A stretch of DNA of 64,000 nt from positions 1-64,000 of the forward strand of contig JANFOG010000008.1 of the NCBI GenBank assembly GCA_024336345.1, written 5' to 3'. The position numbers were made by a program, and so were the translations under genes. Positions within the stretch are counted from its first letter, which is position 1. Each line of letters begins with the position of its first letter. This document shows positions 20,674-32,414 of this stretch, piece by piece. A model generated the notes under the pieces. It did no database searches and was not told the DNA's origin. It was given only the letters and a program-made list of their open reading frames with translations. The stretch comes from Mariannaea sp. PMI_226 (Eukaryota; Ascomycota; Sordariomycetes; Hypocreales; Nectriaceae).

Positions 20674-23314
20674 ATGATGGGTTGTTGGGACTTCTACTGC
20701 GCTTTCTGTGGAGGACCACTTCAATCTGTGTCTCAATATATTCGGCCAAAGCAGCAGGCCGATCGATTCCCCTGCTCAAACCAGCTCGGCGCCGTCACAG
20801 TCGGTGTTGATTCCCAGCAAGAAGAGGACAGGGAGGTGCAACAAGATCGAAATGAAGAGAATGATAGCTTAATATCTGAACAAGAAGACTCACCAGTCGA
20901 CGATGATGAAGAGTTCTTGTATGACGCGGCTGTTATTTCTCCAGCCGACGTTAAATGGACTAAAACTCTTCATGTTCTGGGCTTCGGGACGACTAAGTAA
21001 GTACTTCAGCCAAAAAGCAAAGGGGAAGGTTAGAGATAGACAAGATATGGAAAGGTAAGAAATAATACTAACAAGACCGTCAGGGCATTTGTTTCAGGCC
21101 CTTGCCGCCACGGCGAGTATGATGGAACTGTGGAAGTCACCTCCGGCGACGATCTAACCTTCAGCAACCCTAGGGAGATGTATTGCTATGTCGATTGGGG
21201 GGGCGATAATCCGCTCTTCCCTTTCCACTGGTGCTGCTTTGAGATACTCTGCAAGGTCTTGACAGGCACGACTGATACGAATGGTATTGACAAGGATCTT
21301 CTCTATAGAATCTGCTTGGATCTTGATGGAGAAGAACGTCATCGCCTGCCCAATATTGACTATGGCAATCCTGGCCCCCTTGCTTCGCAGTATTGGGAAA
21401 CTGAAGCTGGTAAAGAATTTGTTGTCATCAATCCGATGAAGACGCCCCGCGCATTGGCTGAATTAATTACATCAACAGTTACAAGCATAGCTTGTAACCA
21501 GCCTCAATCGTTTGTTGATCTAACATCAAGTGTGCAATATGACCCTTTCACAAATTTACCTGTCGATCTTGTGGAAGATATTGCCTTTCTCCTCTCTCCT
21601 ACAGATCTTATTCAGCTGTTAAATGGATCGTGGGCTGTTTTCTCTGCGTTAAATAATAACAGTGGGTTCTGGACAAGGTGTATTAGGTCTGGGATGCCTT
21701 GGTTTTTTGAGGCTCATGACTTTCTTGATCAATCCGATCAACTTGATGGCAAAACCCTCAAGATGATGTATCTTTGGTTGGACCAGATGACTTCTCCGCG
21801 GCTATATATGTCCGGTCCATTTATGGGCATCGCAAATCGTCGACGGGTTTGGTATGTTTGCGAGCAACTAGCCGACAAGTACATTCCAAAACTCTGCCTG
21901 AACGCTGAAAGATTGAGTGCCGCTGAGGAAATGATTCGATCTCAATCAGTGTGTCAAAACCTATTATCTGTATGCACACATAGATCAACAAATTGGGAGG
22001 TAGTATCAACTTTTTGGGTTAAGTCCTGGGAGACAATATTTATGGAGGAGACTATCTTTGAGACATTCTGGGACTCATCGGGATTGTTAGTAGGTCTTGG
22101 GACTTCTTCTGCGGGGGGTCGTCGACTACTAGGCATTGATGAAACACATGATCAGGTATCTCGACAAGGAGAAATAATCCCTCGACAAGATTGGATTACA
22201 GGCATTATTATTCATATGTCTCTGTCAGATATTCGTTCCTTACACGAAGACCAAGACATAGGTATTAAAGGCATTACAGTAAGCTATTATCCCTTCCCAA
22301 AAGGAGTCAATTTAAGCTGGCAGCTTATCTATTGTCTATTTAGGTCTTACTGAAGAATCACCCCGATATCACAATCGGAGAAACAGATTGCAGCCACCCT
22401 GTTCGACCTTTTCTTGCAGTAGGCCATGAAAGGTACGTGGTAGGAGTAGTAGGCCAAGTTGGAGTAAGTTAAGCTGCTCTTAGATGTTATACATAATGTT
22501 TTGGCTAATTCCTCCTTAGCCCATTGAAGGGAGCCAAATAATCCAAAAATTCGGTATTATACATGCTGCCAGACCATCTCTAGACGAACATGATATTCCA
22601 CCCAGAAATCCTCTCGAGCTATGTCTCTGGAAACAGGACTATCGCAACATACTAGACACACCCATTTGGCAACATGATGGACTGCGACTTGTTGAGAATC
22701 CCACGGGGTATATTGAGGCCTTCGATGTTCGGTCTTCCCAGGAAGCCTTCATTTGGGCTAAGAATGAGCATGAGTTGCAGCATCTCGTACGAGTTACTGC
22801 GTCAATGACTATGGGAAGTGTCACGCGTATAATTCACGGGTTGAAGGCTGAGTTCCAGCCCGGCTTAGGTGACCTGGACAGGTCTATTGGTGAACCCGAG
22901 GCGGTTTATGATGCAGATTCACGAGAAGGGATTCAGCAGCATTTCGAAATTGACGGACAGGGAGGGGAAAAGCTAACAGAAATTGCCTTTTCATCAAGCC
23001 GCCAGGCCATAAGTGTATGTATGATGGCAAATTTGGTTACTGAGATGCTAATTTGTTAATTATAGCTTCGAACCAATAAAGGCCGGCAAGTATGCTTTGG
23101 AGATGCAGGTGCAGACTTTTGGCATCCTTTAAGACCAGAGGAAGGGGAAACCCTCGTTGGACTTATTGTATCATTTGAGGGCGATGGTACCTACGATTTC
23201 GATGCTGAGAGATATGTGGGTATTTATCTTTTATACCATCGCTTGGTTGGCTAACCTTTGACTCAGGATCGCATTAAGATTTTGTCAGTAGCTGCGCTGG
23301 CCATGAGATTGTGA
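20674..23314 (+). CDS. F-box-type fungal protein, six exons, 776 aa
   Basis: Splicing of five introns (20997-21083, 22279-22343, 22464-22519, 23015-23065, 23216-23266; all GT-AG) joins six exons into one frame ending TGA at 23314. The N-terminus is MMGCWDFYCAFCGGPL, a CxxC-containing opening typical of a large fungal family. An acidic linker follows, then an F-box-like segment at about residues 260-305 (FTNLPVDLVEDIAFLLSPTD). The C-terminal half is beta-rich with FIWAKNEHELQ and RQVCFGDAGADFWHPLRPEE and was not assigned. F-box proteins usually recruit substrates to SCF ubiquitin ligases, but in this family the target is unknown. Another F-box gene with a similar CVICGCPF start lies at 34968-36494, so the two may be paralogues. 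The start at 20674 puts the CxxC motif at the N-terminus. Confidence 0.8.
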
Positions 23315-23899
23315 GACAGCATAGTTCACCGGCAGAAATGCAAATGGTCTGCCTTGGAACAAAGCTGAGAAAGTTTTATGTTTTGTGGACCTCCCTTTTG
23401 AGTCTGTCATTATCCGTCTCTGGTTAGCTGTATGTTTCTATGGGAGCTACAAAGGATATGAGAATAGAACGTTAGTATTAGATTGCATTTTTCCATAAGT
23501 CGATTCAAGGACAACAAATTAAATTGCCCGTCTGCCAACTAACTATTGAACTCTCAAGCAATAAATTCAATTTCAGTAAGTTTATGTTAGCAGATAATCA
23601 AGGCCATTGTAGTGAACGTGGTAGAAGTAAATGTTTTTCGTCCAGTAATAGCAAAAGCAATGATGTCCTTACAGAATCTCTGGCTGATTTGGTAACTTGT
23701 GCATCCCCTGCAAATCATGTGACATCTCGATACTTGGCATGGATGACTGACTGCCATGCAGTGCACTACGCGCCCGAAACTTTGGACAACCGCTCTCGAG
23801 GGTCAATCTAGATGGCTCACTTCTCTATCAAACCGACACTCTATCATCGCATGCCACTCGAACAGACCGTGTCAAAACCAAACCAAGTTGCCCATTAGA
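23315..23899. other. Intergenic, no gene supported
   Basis: Short open frames occur but show no recognisable domain or codon pattern. The region leads into decayed gene fragments. Confidence 0.5.
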
Positions 23900-24150
23900 G
23901 ACGGAATAATAATTCTCATCGGTCCCGAAGGAGCTGGCAAATCTACAATCGACCGCCTTCTCGCCGACGCTCTCTCCAAAGAGCTTTACAACCTGGACCG
24001 ACACAGAGACGAACACTACAGCCCCTACAACTATGACAAGTCCGCCGCCATGAAACTTTTCGAAGAGCAAGGGGAATGGGCATTTTAACAAAACTGGACC
24101 ACTGAGTTAGAATGGCTACCACAATTACCCACTTGACAATGTTTCATTAA
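23900..24150 (+). pseudogene. Fragment of a P-loop (shikimate/gluconate kinase-like) gene
   Basis: The frame reads DGIIILIGPEGAGKSTIDRL, with Walker A GPEGAGKST near 23921-23947, then YNLDRHRDEHYSPYNYDKS and LFEEQGEWAF before a TAA at 24086-24088. Similarity by eye to the small kinase fold (P-loop plus an Asp-Arg after the second strand) is clear, but there is no start codon in a sensible place and the sequence degenerates after the stop. A complete enzyme would be about 170-200 aa; only about 60 residues are preserved. Likely a decayed gene rather than an exon. Confidence 0.6.
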
Positions 24151-24269
24151 TGCACATAATGGAGAATAGCAAAGCAACTTTCTGGTTGCAATTTGACTGG
24201 ACTCCCGATATAGAGCGTGGGCATTCAAGTAGCGCTGATAGAGGATGTTTTAATTCACCCTCAACATAG

Positions 24270-24480
24270 ATAGTCAAGAAGGCCAGGACGGCTTTGGCTT
24301 TGGGGACTCATTATATCGCTGAGGAGGACAAGCTGCTCCTTGAGTTGAGGAGAAAGAGAGGCTTATATGATCCGAGATCCACAGGCGGTTTACAGAAGCA
24401 TATCCTGCGCGGTTGGTCCAGAGCCTACAGTTACATTACTCTACGAAGGTTAAGAGATGGGAAGACCCTGATATATAGGC
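24270..24480 (+). pseudogene. Possible SANT/Myb-like fragment
   Basis: A plus-strand frame contains YIAEEDKLLLELRRKRGL, resembling the first helix of SANT/Myb-like domains (W-T-x-EED-x-LL-x-L). The expected tryptophan is a tyrosine, and the rest of the domain is only loosely similar. No complete gene surrounds it. This is a weak call. Confidence 0.3.
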
Positions 24481-25931
24481 GGTGCAGGTGAAGCCTCATC
24501 CGGTCAATGCGCCAATGCTCGTCTGGAAATGCCTCTCGAGGGAAGGGTCTGTATTTTCAAGTCATGCAGCCCATGTAGCATATCTGATATCTGTCTCCCT
24601 CCTATCTCTAACGCAGTCCCTTGTGCCATTCGAACGGTGTCTCCTCAATGGTAAAAGTATTCTATTATTATCAATTGAGTGCTACGGTTTTCCCACTCTC
24701 GATGGATATGAAGGGGTTAGAGAACTGAGAAAGCTCTTACCCACAGTTCTGCCTATTAATGAATCACCTGACATAAGGGAATATCATTCGAGCCCTGACA
24801 GTTCCCTTCTTCTGATGGAAGCGACACAGTGCCTGGACTGTTTAGGCGATGAACGACCGCGTCCCTGGTCTTGGCACAAGATTCCTGAAACTGTCATCGG
24901 CATCGACGGCTGGCCACAAGGCGAGCGCAACCATGGTGGAAGATTGCGAAAGTCTCCACTGGCGTCCAGCAGCGGCCGCTACGGAGAGTGCGAGGCGTAA
25001 GGCGTTAGCGAAGTGGAGGCGGTGTGAAGGTTTGTGCGCGTTCACTGATCAGAACACCCTCTTGTGCTTTAATGAAAGCAGAGCCGTGTGGATTACAAAA
25101 TGTAAGACCATTTGCCATTCAATTACTTGAGCAATATTTTGTACCAATTTAGTAAATAGATAATATATCAGCGATTTGCAATTGTTATATCAGCACAAGG
25201 ATTGCCAAGTGGGTCGATTAAGCGATTATAAACAACGGGTCTGCAGGCGATGAATAACAACACCCCGAGTCTGATTGTAAACGTTTTCCTATGCTCCGTA
25301 ATGTGTTTTTACATTGAAGCTGTGGGGCTTGCGTAAATTACCATTCTGAGCTTTGCGATCGTACCACTAATTAGCCCATATAGCCTTGGTGCATCGGATT
25401 TTAACCAGCCAGAACTTGGGATCATAGTGCTTGCCTCTTTATATTTCACAACCACAATAATTGCCCATGTGATACGCCCGGGCAGTCTTTCAAGTAAGAA
25501 GGCTAGACGTTCAACATCCAGATTCAACAACGTACAGACTCAGACGGAATTAGTCCCTCTATTTCACTCGGGACAAGGTCTGCGAAACTGAGATTTCGGG
25601 CTTTGGGCCAGAGGGGAAACTATGAATTGCAAGAGCTCTTATCTCAAGATTTGTCATCGCGTTACAGAAAGATCAGAACTTCTCACAACCGTCCCCCTGA
25701 AACAGTAATTGACCCACAGAGTATTTTTGAGGGGGTGGTAGAATCTCGTATTAGGTTATAATCAATGTTTCAATATGACGCTTGAAGTGATAGGCGCCAT
25801 AAATACTAATAAAGGGTTAGAAAAAGACTGAACTGCAGTTGTTTGATTCTAAAAATCCATTATTTAATAGCCCTTGCTCTTTCCGTGAATGAATGATATA
25901 TCCCAGGCGATATTGGCATCTCAAACACAGA
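24481..25931. other. Intergenic or decayed region
   Basis: A 172-codon frame at 24482-25000 has no recognisable domain. At about 25310-25590 the plus strand carries a frame without ATG whose hydrophobic stretches (SFAIVPLISPYSLGAS, LGIIVLASLYFTTTIIAHVI) look like two membrane segments, with one stop before them. It may be the remains of a membrane protein gene. Nothing here is supported as an active gene. Confidence 0.4.
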
Positions 25932-28900
25932 ATGACGAAACCTACAGAGCGATTACAAGCAATTGTGGTGCTATTCGCCACTGTTCTTATCAACACCACC
26001 CTTGGGGCAGCTATAACCCCAATAACGACTCGTCCGGCACTTCCAACCCTTCAGGCCACGGCCAAAACACCTCTCTTCACACCAATAACACTTCCCTCTA
26101 CACCAAAAACACCTCTTCTCACACCAGTAGTACCCCCCTCGACACCCAAGACACTTCCCTCCACACCAAAAGCACCTCTTTTCACACCAATAATACATCC
26201 TTCTACACCCAAAACACCTCTTTTCACACCCACAACGTCTCCCTCTCCACCAGAAACGCCTCTTTTCACATTTGCAACACTTTCCTCGACAGCCATATCC
26301 AATTCTCAATCCTTTATCACTACAACGCAAGCTCCTTCAGTGACAGCACCGCCCGAATCACCACCATCCACACCTATCGTTGTAACTACTACAACCATAA
26401 ACCCAACAAATTTCGTTGTTACAGCAGTTCAATTGCCAACTACCATCACAACGCCAGTGGTATCGAGCACCTCAGAGAATGGAACCCTTGTTCCGATTCT
26501 GCTTATACCTGCTGCGGCCATAGGTGCTGCTGATCTGACTGTTGTAACACTATTTGGGGGTGTCATTGGTAGTGGTCTCGGGCTTATTGGGTCAATTTTC
26601 GGTAGTCTCTTGGTCCCAGCAGTTATAGCCAGCCTGCCTGGTGGTATATCCTTACTGTCACCAATTGTATATACGCCGCCTGAGCCAGCACCATCTGAGC
26701 CATCTGAGCCAACAAAGGAGTCACACACTTCGGAATCCCACACCTCCACTGACTGTGACCAAGCAACAGCAACGAATTTCTTTGTAAGTTGCTTCGCAGG
26801 TACATCAACTCAGGATTGCACAACATACTCCTCGGAGACCGTAACCGGCTGCTCCAGTACAGTCTCAGCTGAAACCCGCACGACATTTGCGTCTGAAACG
26901 ATCGCTCAGCTTTGTTCAGCTGATGGGTTATGCAACGACTTCGGATGCTTACCAACAATTCAGCCTGAAGCTAGAGCAGTTTCTGATAGCATACTGGAAA
27001 AAAGGGTATTTCCCAAACCGGATAGCGACAGTCCCGATGATATCGACACATTTGTCTTGCAACAGCTGGGATCCGCGGAGAAGGTGCCACACCGATATTC
27101 TTCCAACAGAATAGGGATGTCGTCTGCAGTCGCAAAACAACTTCAAGGCCAACCATTCAACCTTGCAGTAACAGGGCTGGTAGGCTGTACTGCTGTCGTG
27201 GTAGTCTCAGCATTTGCCGTTTATATGGCGCATTTCTTCGAGGCCCCGTCTTTTCAAAGCCAGGAGAATTTTGAGGCCGATGTTCTTGACTTTCTTACTT
27301 ACGGTGACAACTCGGACGGAATGCCTAGCCTATGGCAACTTGCACACCCTGATCAGACAGATGCATGGTTTCAACCAGATTCTGGACCAAAGGCGTTCAT
27401 TATTACACCTCTCGAACGATCCGGTAATCAAGGATTAGCATATGAAGATCAGGCTCACCAACTGGCTAATGAGTTACAAGCGATGATGCCTAGTGCCGAA
27501 ATTACCATCGTACCCTATGAAATTAGATTCAACTCACACGATTACTTGAACACAGCTTCTGGAAAAGTTCTGTTTCAGTACGATAATGTCGAGAGTTGGG
27601 AATCTGCTGAACCTGACCAGGGTTGTGATATTATCCAATTTGCTGGATACCAACTATGGATTGAAAACCGCCAGCCTGTCACTGGTGCCTGGCAGGCCCT
27701 ACCTTTCCAAGAGACACAATTTCAGAAGAGACAAGCAGTTTGCTCTCTACACATCTCAGAGTTTCACACGGACACAGCCAGTCAAATAGCCTCCACTGTT
27801 TCGAGCGGTATCTCACAATCCATCCAGCCGACTACAACTAAGGAGAATTCTTCTGCTGGGGAGCAGACTCCTACTGCTACCTCTGCGGCTGAGCAAGCTC
27901 CTACAACCACTACCTCTGCGGCTGAGCAAACTCCTACAACCACTACCTCTGCGGCTGAGCAAACTCCTACAACCACTACCTCTGCTGCTGAGCAGACAAC
28001 TCTATCTACCCTCACTAGTACTATTAGGACGCCTACGAATACGCAGATAGTCCCTATCGCTCAAACGGTTACTACCAACGGTATGGTCTGTGTTTTAGTC
28101 CAGGGATCTAACAACCCAGTGTGTACCCCTCTGGAGACGCATGCCCCAAACTCCAGTGGTACCAATGTAGTATGTATTGCTCCATCTCTCGAAAATTTCC
28201 CCTTTGTAATTATATGCTAAATTTATATTCTAGCATATCTCTGAGTGTGGCTATATTAATGGTTCCCCACGGTGCCCACCCGAGGCTGGCAAAATTTCAG
28301 AGGTTTATCAAGGATTTTACAGTATGGACAGGCTTATAACCTCCAACCCTCTTCTTTTAAGTAAGGGATACTAACAAAACTATATTTTAGATGTTATGTC
28401 TAACCCTAGCGATCAATATGGCACTGTCCTTATTCTATATGGCTTTGACCCAAGTAATAAGTTTGATACTAATGCGACAGCAACCTGCCAGCTCCAAGCT
28501 CGTTGGCCTTCAAACTATGGTGATATCTACCTTAAGGCAGATGGCTGTCTCTATGACTCTCAGAATATGAAGATATGGGACCAATGTACGTATAAATTAT
28601 AAAAGCGAAATGTAACCCAAGGAAGTAAATAGCTAACAATATTCCATCGTAGGCTGTTCTCCTCCTGACCCTAATAACTCCGGTCCAGTTATTAACCCAT
28701 ACCGAGACCCTAGGCCGGCCGCAGCTTGCAATAGAACTCCAGGACCCTTTGGATTCTTTATCCATTTTGAGATATTTATTAAAGGGTGGACTAATAACGA
28801 CCCAGCAGAACTGTGGAAGCAGGTCGGAGGCTGTGGCGCCCTAACTGGAAAGGAATTTGGGACGAATAGTGATATTCATATTGATGGATCAGACCAAAAT

Positions 28901-29017
28901 ATTGGAGAGTTTAGGTCTGAGTATTTGATGAAATTCAATCTTCCTATAACATTCAAGTCAGGTTGTGTTGGAAGAGCTATTGGAAGCGCGGGTGGTCCTG
29001 AGGGAGATCTCTGTTAA
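25932..29017 (+). CDS. Large secreted mucin-like protein of chitinase/killer-toxin-locus type, 961 aa
   Basis: Three introns (28170-28233, 28322-28390, 28586-28652) join four exons in one frame ending TAA at 29015-29017. The start at 25932 gives a good signal peptide (hydrophobic AIVVLFATVLINTTLGA); an ATG 39 bp upstream is also in frame. Then come Pro/Thr repeats (about residues 35-130), a glycine/alanine-rich hydrophobic stretch (about 185-235), a Cys/Thr-rich module with TDCDQATATNFFVSCFAGTS, an IITPLERSGNQGLAYEDQA domain near residue 490, four EQTPTTTTSAA repeats, and a Cys-rich end (CGALTG, CVGRAIGSAGGP). From memory, this C-terminal pattern occurs in proteins encoded beside fungal GH18 chitinases related to killer-toxin subunits; no GH18 gene is present in this window. 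The role is unknown; cell-wall or interaction functions are plausible. Confidence 0.75.
26050..26290 (+). repeat. Imperfect repeats coding Pro/Thr-rich units
   Basis: Repeated CACACCAA/CTCTTTTCACACCAA blocks encode TPLFTPI-x-PSTPK type units of about 12-14 residues in the N-terminal part of the mucin-like gene. Such units are usually heavily O-glycosylated in fungal wall or secreted proteins. The Cys/Gly-rich open frames on the opposite strand are a by-product. Confidence 0.8.
27852..28000 (+). repeat. 33-bp tandem repeat in the mucin-like gene
   Basis: Units begin at 27885, 27918, 27951 and 27984 with exact 33-bp spacing (GCGGCTGAGCAAACTCCTAC...), preceded by a diverged unit at 27852. Each encodes the 11-residue block AAEQTPTTTTS. 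Copy number could vary between strains. Confidence 0.9.
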
Positions 29018-29996
29018 ACTTAATAGTGCTCTAGCTCTTAGTACAATAACCAAATTAATTCCTGAGGGACAAGAAAAGTCACAATTGGTTAATGTTACTA
29101 AAGAGTATTGCAGGCAGAAAACCGGCAAATCACATGTGATCTTACCCCAGCGCAAACTCCATCAAAACTAAACGTTCCAATTTTCAAAACCAAGCACTGG
29201 CATTATTCAGATCTACATAGTTTAAAGTGGGTCGAGAAATTGAACTTGGTTGATTTGATTGTGTTCTTATCCAGTAGGCTTAATGAGCATACAGGTTTGC
29301 AAGGCATACAAATTCGCTAAGCATGTTGGTTCATTAGGTCAGACCCAACCCCGCTAACTATATAACAGAACCATATCTAACTTTTAATGATATCTGGTGG
29401 GTTGGTTATATAAGTGGACCATTATAAAAGCTCACACCTTTCACCATCCTCTATTGTAGTCAGGACGACGACGTTTACACAGTGAGAGATGGCACTGCCC
29501 CTCACCCCTTTTAGAACATTGCTTGCGGGCGGTTGCTGATGATGCCCTAATGGGGCTAATCAATTGGCAATTGATGGCAAGTCACTATAGCTTATATAAT
29601 TCATTTTTACAACTGGACGACCTTTGCAGGTGCGTCTATACTATGATCGCGTATATTGCGCCGGGAATCCATTGCACTATATAGACGTACCTTTCAAAAG
29701 TTTTCAGTCGAGAAAAAGCAATAACAACGCCACATTGGGGCTAAATACAAGAGATATATCAATCTCATTTTATTTCAGTAATTACCATCAGAAAATAGAA
29801 GCCTCTAGGTGGTAACGAAAAAGAAAGCATTCCCTATAAGCACTATAGCTACAGAGCTATCAGCGGAGGGCCTACTGACCTTAATCATAGGTGATGTACT
29901 AGCAAGTAGATACAGGGGTTATGGGATTTGGCATGAATTAGCCCGGCTGAAAACTTTTGACTTCGTGGCAGGTGCAAAGAATGTTCGCCGTCACAG
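29018..29996. other. Intergenic, no gene seen
   Basis: Only short AT-rich open frames without recognisable domains are present. Confidence 0.5.
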
Positions 29997-31886
29997 ATGT
30001 CAACCTGGGCGTTTCGCCCAATGTTCTTTCTGTCTTATAGTCATTGAGCGTAATATAATAAACAGGTCTTGCACCCTTTCAGACCTATCAAGAGCCGATA
30101 TGGGTCGAGAGAGAACCTTGTCGTTTATCAACTCAGCCTTGACATCTGAAGCAAGTTCTAGTGCTATGCCTAGAGGTAAAATCATTGACTCAAAGGCAGC
30201 GTGTAAAAAGTCGTTGTGGAGTGTAATTTCGGGGGCCATTGAGCATAGTCTTCGAACGCAAGTCTCAAACTGCTCTGCCAAGGAGCTCAGCTCTCGAAAG
30301 TCCGGGAGGAAAGTCAGCAAGGCGGAGAAATTTGCTAGGGGATGGAGAGCCGAGCTGATCAAAGGATACATGAGAGTTCCGCTTCCGTCTCCTACTATGG
30401 CAATGATAGTGCGCTCAAGCTCATGCACCGGCGTCCATTGCTCTTTCTCGCAGCAGCTAGCTCCCAGCGTTGCGTAAAAAAAAAGATTCTAGCCTGAAAT
30501 ATCTTCAGCGCTCCGGCTGGCCGTCTCATCTGCCAGGATCGATTCAAGAAATGCGCTCTGGCTAAAAGCTGCGGCGAAGTGGGTTGCTTTACGACCTTCG
30601 GAGTCCTCGAAACCTGGATTCACTCCCAGGCCAGTAAGGAACTGGTATATATGATAGGCTCCTTTTGAAGCGCTCAGGTGCAATATTGATCCGCTCTGCT
30701 CACCGAAGCTAGTCTCGAAATCCACTCTATTCGTCAGGAATTTCGGGTTTAACTGGACCAGTCGCTCAATATTGTTGAGGTTTCCGACGTTGATGAAGCA
30801 GTGCAGAAGTTGAAGAGGGCTGTCCATGTGGTGATTGAGAAGCAGTTGCTCGAGGGGTTCAATCTTGTTTTCCATTGCGATCTCAATTGGCCACTTTCCG
30901 CTCTCGTCCTCTCGACAGAGAGAAGCACCACGTGGGATTAGATATTCCACCGCCGCCGCGCGACCATAAGTGGCCGCCGTGTTCAAGGAACGGTACCAGG
31001 ACAGTTGCTTTACGGCTTTCTGGTGCGCCTTCTCAACGTCCTCGCCCTTCGTGCCTCGGACAGGAACAGGAAAGTCAGAGTACCCATAATGTTGCCCGAT
31101 GTGGACCTAAATCCCGCCCGAGGCCTTCTTATACGTTTGCGGAATGAGCTTGTCTGAATCTGCAGAGGTTGCTAACCCTCGCAAAGCACCCGGCAGCGTC
31201 TCCACGTTGCTAAACATGATAGTAAGATCGGCAGCCGTCAGGAGCTCAATCGCATCCTCGGTGGCGCGTCTGATGCCCTGGACATCTGATAGCAGCTTTT
31301 TAGGATAATTATCGTTCGGCAGCAATTTCTTGACGGTTTTGACGAGGCCAAGGGCACAACAAAACTCTAGTGGCGAGAAGTGCTTATATTTTTGGGTCGG
31401 GTCCTTCAACATCCAGAAATGCCGCGTGTAATATGGCCAAGGGGCACTGAAGCTCTGATCGGCGACGCATAAGTGAAAATTGCCAGAATGTATATAGTAC
31501 ATTTGCCTGCAAAGTTATCAGTGACTTTGACCAAATCGCTTCTCCACAGACCCACCTGCAGGTCTAGCCCATTGGAGACAAGGGTCTCACCGCCTTTGAC
31601 GTCGGATCTTGGAGAAATCGTAACCTTCGTGACAATAAGGCTACACCCAGGCTCAAAGGGACTTCCAGATAAGGAAAACAGCACCCAAATCAGCCAATAT
31701 TAAGGTACTGTTGAACGCAATGTCGGAATGTGGGTCCGAACCGTCAGCCAGCGAGCAGACCTCCACCGTGGTGCCGTCTCCTTGACGAGGCTGGAGGTGG
31801 TCAAAGGAACAGACTTTATTTCTGCTCGCCAACCTCGTGGATGCCCGAAATGAGGACAGGCTTCGGAGCAAGAAACAGTCTGTCAT
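29997..31886 (-). pseudogene. Broken ankyrin-repeat gene, probable STAND receptor relative
   Basis: Coding segments on the minus strand share one frame over 31502-29997. 31502-31110 contains SPLEFCCALGLVKTVKKLLP, and 31106-30489 contains LNTAATYGRAAAVEYLIPRG and GSILHLSASKGAYHIYQFLT, which are ankyrin-repeat helices. 30428-29997 is a helical C-terminal piece. They are separated by a TAG at 31107-31109 and a TAG at about 30489. A plausible intron (GTGGGT...CACTGATAAC...TTTGCAG, about 31507-31556) joins the first segment to an upstream exon, SDVKGGETLVSNGLDLQ. A further piece at 31886-31690 cannot be joined in frame. No NACHT or start exon was found. Loss of function by nonsense mutations is likely. 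Confidence 0.6.
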
Positions 31887-32414
31887 AAGAGGTGTTCTTC
31901 AACAGTTTATTCGGCTGTTTAAAAGGCGGTTTCCACAGGACTATTGGGTAGCCAGCACCCTCGAGAGCAAATATCGGATTATTAGGGACTTTAGGTCTCA
32001 TCTAATGAAAATGGGCTCCCCGCAACAATATCAGAGCTTATGATTATATAATACGGCTATTTAGATGTCTCCATTCCAGCGACATAACAAGGGTCATTCT
32101 AAAGTCGCTTTTCTAATAAATGAGCGCATTGTCTCGCTTTATCAGGCATAGCTTATAGTTTCCTGGGACTCAAGACCTCCGTACCAAAGGGCTCGAATTA
32201 TCTGATTACATACTGAGGGGCTAGCGCCTGTTTACTGGTGCATGGTCACTTCTATTTAAGTCTTTTAGTATTCCTTACTCGGCTCCCCGACGACAGCACA
32301 TCTCATTTATCGGTTGATGGGTTCGTTTGGTGCGCAACTTGTTACCCACATTCCCCCTTACCTATACTTTGTCCTTTTTACATCTTGTTATTGTGTTAAC
32401 GGTATTGAACAAAC
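31887..32414. other. Intergenic, likely promoter of the F-box gene
   Basis: No reading frame with recognisable content. It separates the broken ankyrin gene from the F-box gene at 32415. Confidence 0.5.

Noticed and set aside
25971..26330. Minus-strand Cys/Gly-rich frames that look like small secreted cysteine-rich proteins
   Set aside because: They are exact antisense shadows of the Pro/Thr repeats in the mucin-like gene.
29809..30477. 222-codon plus-strand frame
   Set aside because: It is antisense to the broken ankyrin gene, whose frame has the recognisable content.
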